Of a stretch of 64,000 nt of DNA, positions 56,865-64,000 are shown piece after piece. Under the pieces are notes generated by a model that saw only the letters and a program-made list of their open reading frames with translations, had not been told where the DNA came from and searched no databases. The stretch comes from Siphonodentalium dalli (Eukaryota; Mollusca; Scaphopoda; Gadilida; Siphonodentaliidae), in NCBI GenBank assembly GCA_032622095.1, contig CP136067.1, positions 40,903,549-40,967,548 of the forward strand, written 5' to 3'. Within the stretch, counting starts at the first letter, position 1. The number at the start of each line of letters is the position of its first letter. The translations under genes were made by a program, and so were the position numbers.

Positions 56865-59605
56865 AATAAGGTAACTACTCGCCAATGATGCTTGAATGCA
56901 TAAATGGTTCATAAGGTAACTACCTGTCAATGACCGACGTCTTAATATAGAAAGGGTTAATAAGGTAACTAACTACACGGCAATGATACTTAGTATAGAA
57001 AGGTTAATAATTTAACTTCTTGTCAATGTTGCTTCAATATAGAAAGGGTTAATAAGGTAACTACATGTCAATAATGGTTTAATAAAGAAAGGGTTAATAA
57101 GATAAAGTTCTACACGTCAATGATGCTTTAATATAGAAAGAGCTAATAGGGTAACTACACGACAATGATGTTTTAATATAGAAAGGGTTAATATGGTAAT
57201 TACACGCCAATGGTGCTTTAATATAGAAAGGGTTACTATGGTAACTACCGTCAATGATGCTTTAATATAGAACTGGCTAATATGATAACTACATGTCAAT
57301 GATGCTTTAATATAGAAAGGGTTAATAAGGTAACTACACGCCAATGATGCTTCAATACAAAAATGGTTAATAATGTAACTACCCATCAATGGTGCATTTA
57401 TATAGAAAGGGTTAATAAGGTAACTACACGTCAATGATACTTAGTATATAACGGGTTAATAAGGTAACTAACCGCCATTGATACTTAGTATAGAAAGGGT
57501 TAATAAGGTAACTACACGACACTGATACTTACTAGTAGGTATATACAGGGTTAACAAGGCAACTAATAACTACCCGTCAATGATACTTTAATATAGAAAG
57601 GGTTAACATGGTAACTACACGTAAATTATGTCTCAATATAGAAAGGGTTAATAAGGTAACTACACGTCAATAATTTTTTAATACAGAAATGGTTAAGGGT
57701 AACTTCATGTCAATGATGCTTTATTGTAGAAAGGGTTAATAATGTAACTAATCTCCAATGACACTTATTATAGAAAGGGTTACTAGGGTAACTAGGGCCC
57801 ACCTGTCAATTATTGCTTCAATATAGAAAGGGTTAATAAGGTAATTACACGCCGATGATGCTTCAATACAAAAATGGTTAATAAGGTAACTACCCATCAA
57901 TGGTGCATTTATATAGAAAGGGTTAATAAGGTAACTACACGTCAATGATACTTAGTATAGAAAGGGTTAATAGGGTAACTACACGACACTGATACTTAGG
58001 TATATACATGGTTAATAAGGCAACTACCCGTCAATGATACTTTAATATAGAAAGGGTTAATAAGGTAACTACACGTCAATAATTCTTTAATACAGAAATG
58101 GTTAATATGGTAACTTCATGTCAATGATGCTTTATTGTAGAAAGGGTTAATAATGTAACTAATCACCAATGACACTTATTATAGAAAGGGTTAATAAGGT
58201 AACTAGGGCCTACCTCTCAATTATTGCTTCAATATAGAAAGGGTTAATAAGGTAATTACACGCCAATGGTACTTTAATATAGAAAGGGTTAATATGGTAA
58301 CTATCCGTCAATGATGCTTTAATATAGAAAGGGTTATAATATGGTACTGCACGTCAACGATGCTTTGATACAAAAATGGTTAATAAGGTAATTACCCGTC
58401 AATGGCGCTTTAGTATATAAATGGTTAATAATGTAACTACTCACCTATGATACTTAGTATATAACGGGTTGTTTAAGGTAACTACCTGTCAATTAATGCT
58501 TTAATATAGAAAGGGTTAATAAGGTAACTACATGCCAATGATACTTAGTATAGAAAGGGTCAATAAGGTAACTGCCTGTCAATTAATGCTTTAATATAGA
58601 AAGGGTTAATAAGGTAACTACACGTTAATGTATATGAAGGGTTAATAAGGTAACTACACGACAATGGTACTTTAGTATATACAGGGTTAATAAGGCAACT
58701 ATCCGTCAATGGTGCTTTAATATTGAAAGGGTTAACATGGTAACCACACGTCAATGATGTTTTAATATAGAAAGGGTTAATAAGGTAACTACACATCAAT
58801 GGTGCGTTAATATAGAAAGGGTTAATAAGGTAACTTCACGTCAATGATGCTTTAATATAGAAAGGGTTAATATGGTAACTACTCACCAATGATACTTTTA
58901 AAGAACGGGTTAATAATGTAACTACTCGGCAATAATTCTTTAATATAGAAATGGTTAATATGGTAATTACACGTCAATGATGCTTTAATATAGAAAGGGC
59001 TATAATAAGGTAACTACACGTCAATGATGCTTTAATACAAAAATTGTTAATAAGGTAACTACCCATCAATGGCGATTTAATATAGAAAGGGTTAATAATG
59101 CAACCACTCACCAATAATATTAAGTATAGAAAGGGTTAATAAGGTAACTACCTGTCAATTAATGCTTTAATATAGAAAGGGTTAATAAGGTCACTACACG
59201 CCAATGGTACTTAGTATAGAAATGGATAAGGTAATTATACACGACAATGATAATTTGGTATATACAGAGATAATAAGGCAACTACCCGTCAATGATGCTA
59301 TAATATAGAAAGGGTTAACATGGTAACTACACATCAATTATGTTTTAATATAGAAAGGGTTAATAAGGTAACTACACGTCAATGATGCTTTAATACAGAA
59401 AGGGTTAATAAGGTAACTTCACGTCAATGATGCTTTAATATAGAATGGGTTAATACTGTAACTACTCACCAATGTTACTTACTATAGAAAGGGTTAATAA
59501 GGTAACTACCTGTCAAGTAATGCTTTAATATAGAATGGTTAATAATGGTTAACTACACGCCAATGATGCTGTAATATAGAACGGGTTAATACGGTAACTT
59601 CAAGT
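56865..59605. repeat. 45-bp satellite array, about 60 units, right copy
   Basis: The unit reads GGGTTAATAAGGTAACTACA, then CGTCAATGATGCTTTAATAT, then AGAAA. A larger block is repeated: ATGATGCTTCAATACAAAAA occurs near 57,345 and 57,855, about 505 bp apart, and GGTAACTAGGGCC occurs near 57,785 and 58,198. The extra length over the left array therefore looks like block duplication. Confidence 0.9.
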
Positions 59606-59624
59606 GCAGATTATACAGTTTAAC

Positions 59625-59939
59625 AAAATACCACAGGTGTATATATCCGGGTGAACACTGTAGTAAATACCTGGGCGAAAACCTGGTGTAAATACCTGGG
59701 TGTAAATACTCCGGATAACCTGGGTCTAAATACCACCCGGGTGTGACAGCGTTTTTCTAAATTATATCCGTAAAAACCCGGGTAAACTGGGGTTTAACAT
59801 AACATATATAGAAAACACCAGGGTAAATCTTTATAAAGCCCTGATTTACCTGGGTGTAACCTGGGTGTGACCTGGGTGGAACCAGGGTAAAACCTACATG
59901 TACCGGGGTTCATCAGGGGTATACCTAGGTAAACACCAA
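59625..59939. repeat. Subterminal ACCTGGGT array, right copy
   Basis: Mirror of 7,218-7,490, with AAATACCTGGGTGTAAATAC units and ACCTAGGT, GGTAAACACC near the end. Confidence 0.85.
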
Positions 59940-59967
59940 GATTTACCCAGGTACATTTTTATATGGG
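59940..59967 (-). repeat. Terminal inverted repeat, outer end of right giant copy
   Basis: GATTTACCCAG then GTACATTTTTATATGGG; reverse complement of 7,190-7,217. The inner end of this copy is 43,922-43,949. Confidence 0.85.
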
Positions 59968-60071
59968 CCCTTTAGTACAGCTGTCAGTTTGTAACTTTAT
60001 CTATCGTCTATTTGTGAAAACATTCCTTTCCAGTCGCTATCAAGAGATGAAAGTTCTCTCAAATAAGAAAT

Positions 60072-60219
60072 GAAGCCATATTTCCCACTAAATCCATCAG
60101 AAAGCTCTCAGTGAGAGCTTTCATATGAATGGCAACAAGCCCTATTCCTGACTAAATCCTGGAAAATTACCCATAATTCTGCTGTGGTTAAGGAGTCGAT
60201 TATTTAGGGCATTATTGTA
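60072..60219. mobile_element. Hairpin MITE family H, copy 7 (truncated)
   Basis: It starts inside the left arm (GAAGCCATATTTCCCACTAA) and has a complete right arm to GGCATTATTGTA. Confidence 0.78.
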
Positions 60220-60223
60220 CTCA

Positions 60224-60393
60224 TCAATGAGTATTTAGGATATACAGGGTTGAATGACCCATATATCTGAGCTTGACAAAGTCGTCACAAACTTTATCTG
60301 GGTAATTATCATCAGCACTTGGTGGTCTTTGGAACGCTGTGACAATGGCAGATTTACCTCGACCAAGTAAATCTAACTCTATAATGATTAGTT
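60224..60393 (-). CDS. Possible terminal coding exon, unknown protein
   Basis: On the minus strand a frame is open for 79 codons (60,463 down to the TGA at 60,224-60,226). The part after a splice-like GTCACAG (60,394-60,400) encodes 56 residues: LIIIELDLLGRGKSAIVT, then FQRPPSADDNYPDKVCDDFV, then LRYMGHSTLY. Residue composition looks much more like a real soluble protein than other frames in the window. The GRGKS resembles a phosphate-binding loop but lacks the first glycine of a Walker A motif. There is no ATG at the start, so it would be a last exon whose upstream exons lie at higher coordinates. It abuts hairpin H copy 7. Family unknown; chance is possible. Confidence 0.28.
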
Positions 60394-60469
60394 CTGTGAC
60401 TTTTACACAAAGTACCTCTGTGCAATTCAGGTCACTTCGTGTTGCAATCGAGACACAACTGTATTAACT

Positions 60470-61080
60470 GTACAAATACGTACATATATTAACAATGAAA
60501 CGGAAGACATGAATACCGTCGACACACACTATGAAAATGTTACATACAGCTTGGCAAATTGTTCAGCCTGGTCAAATGCTGAAATATAAACCTGCAAATA
60601 GTGGGTCTGTCATTTGCAGAATGAGGTCCCCAGAGGGTGAATTTAATGATGCTATCTCATACAGCGGGCTAGCATCACCAAATTCATTCTGCTTAGGCGT
60701 CATCTTCTGGGAAGTACCTATAGTATCAAATTTACATTGTTTTAATACTTTATCCCTTCTGGGAAGTTGCTATGTTCCCTAATTTGCAGAAGATAAAATG
60801 CATACTCCATGTGACTAATGGCTGAACCAACTTCAACTTGGGAAATTCAATCTGATCCTTGGTCTCCCATTGACAGTTTTAGAGAGTTGTAGTGCTAAAT
60901 GGGGGAACATGTAACACTTAGTGTGGTTTCATCCATCGTACTAGATGGAAGTATGTAGTGGAACAATTCAACCCTTCCATGACTGGAGGTTCTTGACATG
61001 TCAATGCATTATGTTATATCGAGTATCACATAGGGAGCCTCTCATATATAAGAGAATGCATTGGCCTAACAATATCTACA
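60470..61080. other. Flank, no gene recognised
   Basis: An 83-codon plus-strand frame (60,531-60,782) has no recognisable domain. A degenerate relative of the 42,071 palindrome (CTCATATATAAGAGAATGCA) lies at 61,003-61,070. Confidence 0.5.
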
Positions 61081-61174
61081 TATAATCACACCCCTCTGAA
61101 TTCACACTTTTAACTTCCGTAAGAATGAATACAAATCGCAATACGCATACACAAACGTCTCCGACAGTCACCGG

Positions 61175-61335
61175 GCAATAACTGAAGTGGCAACCTCATA
61201 AAAAGCGATGAAGAGTACGCCACTTCAAGTCGACCGTGCGCACGTGCTCACTGCGTGGTGTCCACTTCACAAAAAGCAATGAACCACCTACGTCACTTCA
61301 AGACGATCGTGTCCACGCGCTCGTTGCGTGTTGTT
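61175..61335. repeat. About 75-bp direct duplication
   Basis: CACTTCAAGTCGACCGTGCGC, CGTGCTCACTGCGTG and CATAAAAAGCGATGAA have a second diverged copy in the next 80 bases (CACTTCAAGACGATCGTG, GCGCTCGTTGCGTG). Confidence 0.75.
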
Positions 61336-61664
61336 ATTTGGGAAACTATTGGAATTTGAACAGTTTTTAATTAATGGTGTATGATTATAAGAAATTACTT
61401 AAAATTGCAGATCGATTGGGATCATTGACTTTGACAGACAGAATAATTTAAACAAAGTTTCGGGATTCAGACACTTTGTTTTGTTTATCTGCGGTCAGAA
61501 TCAAATGACTCCATTCGATATACAAGTTATTTCTTAAATAACCAAGCGTGTTGCAAACGCAGTTATCTTCAATTCGCTAATCCATTTTCGTGTGCGCCTT
61601 GGTCGTTGCCAACTCATTTAATCCAGCTCCTGATGCACTTTGGAAGTTTATCTGCACGTTTTTT

Positions 61665-61752
61665 TGGGTCCGTGAAGATTCGACCGAGGGAAGATTCGGC
61701 TGGGAAGATTCGGCTGAGAAGTTTCGGCTGGTTGTATCGGCCGAATCTTCTT
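61665..61752. repeat. GAAGATTCGGCTG short repeat
   Basis: GAAGATTCGACCG, GAAGATTCGGCTGG, GAAGATTCGGCTGA and GAAGTTTCGGCTGG follow one another, then an inverted GGCCGAATCTTC closes a small hairpin. Confidence 0.75.
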
Positions 61753-61894
61753 AGGTTTAGACCTATTTTTGGGGAGGAATTTTTTGTGTTTTGTGGCTGT
61801 TGTTTTTTTTTCTGACAAGATATATAGTAACTCTTTGTTCATGTCGCACATTACAATGCATCTGTGTCTCTATTTGTACAAAACATATATCCAC

Positions 61895-62440
61895 CAATTA
61901 TATGCCGGAATGATAGCTTTCACATATGTATCGATCAATCATACCCCACAATGATAACTCATTCATATTTATTGACCAAGCATACCCCACAATGATAACT
62001 CATTCATATGTATCGATCAAGCATAGCCCACAATGATAACTCATTCATATGTATCGACCAAGCATACCCCACAATGATAACTCATTCATATGTATCGACC
62101 AAGCAATGTCCATTATGATAACTCATTCATATGTTTCGACCAAGCATACCCCTCAATGATAACTCATTCATATGTATCGACTAAGCATACCCCTCAATGA
62201 TAACTCAGCCATGTGTATCGACCAAGTATACCCCTCAATGATAACTCATTCATATGTATCGACCAAGCATACCCCATTATAACTCATTCATATGTATCGA
62301 CCAATCATACCACTCAATGATAACGCATTCATATGTATCGACCAAGCATATACCGCAATGATAACTCATTCATATGTATCGACCAAGCATTTACCACAAT
62401 GATAACTCATTCATATGTATCGACCAAGCATGTACCACAA
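61895..62440. repeat. 41-bp minisatellite, about 13 units
   Basis: The unit is ATACCCCACAATGATAACTC, then ATTCATATGTATCGACCAAGC; spacing 61,941 to 61,982 is 41 bp. Confidence 0.92.
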
Positions 62441-63008
62441 TGAGAATGAAAGCGAGTTTGGAGTTTGGGATGATACCCGGGAAGTTTTGAAAGGGCGGTC
62501 GGCCTCTCCTACAACCCAATTTTGAATGCTGTAATTCCGCTGAAGAGCGTTTGTAGAGTTTGTGAGTTTGTAAGTAGATTGATATCTAAACATACACAGT
62601 TGGTGTTTGCCTACTGTGCATGGGGTGGATGCCACCGCAACAAGAAGCAAATCCCCACCCCATTCCGAACCCGGACCGGCGATGAAGACTTGCCTTGTTT
62701 TCTTTTTGTGAGTTTGTGTGCTTTGATATTTATATCATTTTGAGTTGTGAATAGTTATAATTAATTGTCCTATTTAGTGCTTGCGTGGACTCCAGTTGCC
62801 ATAGTCTGTTGTATTCCGGGCTTGTACTATGGGCTCAACGCTGGGAAGAGGGTGCAATGCCAGCCGATTTACTTAAGGTCTGTCGGGGGCACTCGGGGCT
62901 CCTCAACTATTGATGGTGCAATGCCCACCTTCACTCATGTGCGAGTGTCAGAACTCGTTGACCTGGTTGTGTGATGCGGTCGTGGACTGAGGAAGCAGCT
63001 GATGCAAA
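62441..63008. other. Non-repetitive core between two related minisatellites
   Basis: It is more GC-rich than its surroundings. The frames at 62,522-62,743 and 62,765-62,974 show no recognisable domain. A core flanked by related tandem arrays recalls bivalve repeat elements with arrays around a core, but I cannot assign a family. Confidence 0.4.
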
Positions 63009-63640
63009 GAGAATGAGAACTGACATATGCACCAACTATATACCAGAATGAGATATCACTCTTATATATCCCCCAATCATATACCAGCATGAGAACTGAC
63101 GCATATATGCACCAATGATATATCGGCATGAGAGCTCACTCATATGAATCGACCAATCATATTCCAGAATGAGAACTGACACATATCTGCACCAATGATA
63201 TGCCGGCATGAGAGCTCACTCATGTGAATCGACCAATCATATTCCAGAATGAGAACGTACACATATATCACCAATGATATGCCGGCATGAGAGCTCACTC
63301 ATATGTGTCGAATAATCATATTCTACAATGAGAGCTCAGTCGTATTTATCGACCAATTATATCCTACAATGAGAGCTCGCTCATATGTATCGACCAATCA
63401 TATTCCACAATGAGAGCTCGCTCATATGTATCGAACACTCATATCCCACAATGGGAGCTCGCTCTTATGTATCGACCAATCAAATCCAAAAATGAGAACT
63501 GACAATGATATGCCAAAATGAGAGCTCACTCATATGTATCAACCAATAATAACCAACAATCAGAACTGACATATATCAGGACCAATGATATCGCACTATT
63601 AATGCTCGAACATGAATGTCGACCAATCATATCCCAGAGT
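63009..63640. repeat. Dimeric minisatellite related to the 41-bp unit
   Basis: Two alternating half-units make a period of about 80 bp: ATTCCAGAATGAGAACTGAC, ACATATATGCACCAATGATA and GCCGGCATGAGAGCTCACTC, ATATGAATCGACCAATCAT. The half-unit ATATGTATCGACCAATCATA is close to the array at 61,895. Confidence 0.85.
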
Positions 63641-63699
63641 GTTTGTGATTCAATATGAACCGGACAGCTGTCTACAAACCGGTATGTCCTTAAACTGTT

Positions 63700-64000
63700 C
63701 AGAAAAGGCACAGGGATGTGGTGAGGTAGCTTCGGTGTGGTACGCACGGGTATGGCATATGGATGTGATGATGTGGTGGCTATGTACGACATATGGCTGT
63801 GATGAGGTGGTTTCCGTGGCACATGGGTGTGCTGGTGTGGTTTCTGTATACGGCACAGGGATTATTACGATATGGTAATTTCTGTGCACTGCACAGGGAT
63901 GTGAAGATGTAGTTTATGCGAACGGCACAGGGCTATTTTGAGGTGTGCGCAACGGCACAGGGGTGTGTTAAGATGGCAGAAACGGCACAGGGTATGGTGA
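63700..64000. repeat. GGCACAGGGATGTGGTGA minisatellite, truncated by the window end
   Basis: ACGGCACAGGG recurs roughly every 30-35 bases with GATGTGGTGAGGTGGTTTC variants to the last base. Confidence 0.85.

Larger units (their letters stand above)
43922..59967 (-). mobile_element. Giant terminal-inverted-repeat element, right copy (16.0 kb)
   Basis: It begins and ends with the same 28-bp terminal repeat as 7,190-21,754 and has the same order of parts in reverse. Shared parts include the ACCCAGGTGTACC array, hairpin H copy 2, the GTCCTGC palindrome, one arm of the large foldback, the Harbinger-like MITE with the same target, and the 45-bp satellite. Private differences are a segment of about 4.7 kb at 46,870-51,600 absent from the left copy, deletion of the foldback loop near 52,060, and a longer satellite. 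No element protein is recognised and no target duplication is clear. Confidence 0.7.

Noticed and set aside
7190-59967. Assembly foldback artefact as the cause of the giant inverted copies
   Set aside because: The two copies have different private insertions, different satellite lengths and a 22-kb dissimilar spacer; an artefact would give near-identical arms.
60360-60393. Walker A nucleotide-binding loop in the frame at 60,224
   Set aside because: GRGKS lacks the conserved glycine four residues before the GK, so the motif is not met.
62600-62700. Coding gene from the CAWGGCHRNKKQIPTPF frame
   Set aside because: Short, no domain recognised, and it lies in a core between minisatellites; kept only as an unassigned core.

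Overview
This window looks like repeat-rich intergenic DNA from an animal genome, most likely a marine mollusc and probably a bivalve. The reasons are the AT-rich composition, very many copies of the palindrome ACATGTACATGTA, dense MITE-like elements and minisatellites, and the 3' end of an animal-type non-LTR retrotransposon. I see no bacterial-style gene, no rRNA or tRNA gene, and no intact protein-coding gene. The only recognisable coding sequence is a 5'-truncated reverse-transcriptase fragment at 9,990-10,492. Two weak exon candidates lie at 40,502-40,700 and 60,224-60,393, both on the minus strand. Most open frames are by-products of tandem repeats whose unit length is divisible by three or which lack stops.

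Layout. 1-7,189 is a flank with a dispersed repeat (family A), a nested tandem array (1,252-2,890) and small foldbacks. 7,190-21,754 and 43,922-59,967 are two copies, in opposite orientation, of one giant element of 14.6 and 16.0 kb. All four ends begin with the same 28 bp (CCCATATAAAAATGTACC...). Inside each copy the order is: end, ACCCAGGT-rich array, 45-bp satellite array, single-copy body with shared small transposons, a polarity-switching ACCCAGGTGTACC array, end. The copies share old insertions with identical target duplications. Each also has private insertions, and the partner copy often preserves the matching empty site.

21,755-43,921 is the spacer. It contains a second, interrupted inverted duplication (26,690-32,965 against 39,005-40,445). 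It also holds a three-level nest of elements (26,813-30,992), two members of a family whose ends carry 16-bp repeats with a CCGAAGG core (29,097-30,384 and 35,711-37,200), a palindromic tandem-repeat element (33,803-35,288), TTAA-flanked elements and a double-palindrome foldback (42,071-42,514). A smaller version of the head-to-head arrangement sits in the right giant copy: two 1.3-kb elements with TA target sites, facing each other across 190 bp (47,898-50,632).

59,968-64,000 is the right flank: a foldback, one possible exon, 41-bp and roughly 80-bp minisatellites, and a GGCACAGGG minisatellite running off the end.

The genes do not form a pathway. The biology here is transposon architecture: inverted copies, subterminal tandem arrays and nested insertions. 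All homology statements come from reading the sequence by eye; no identity percentages or database matches were computed.
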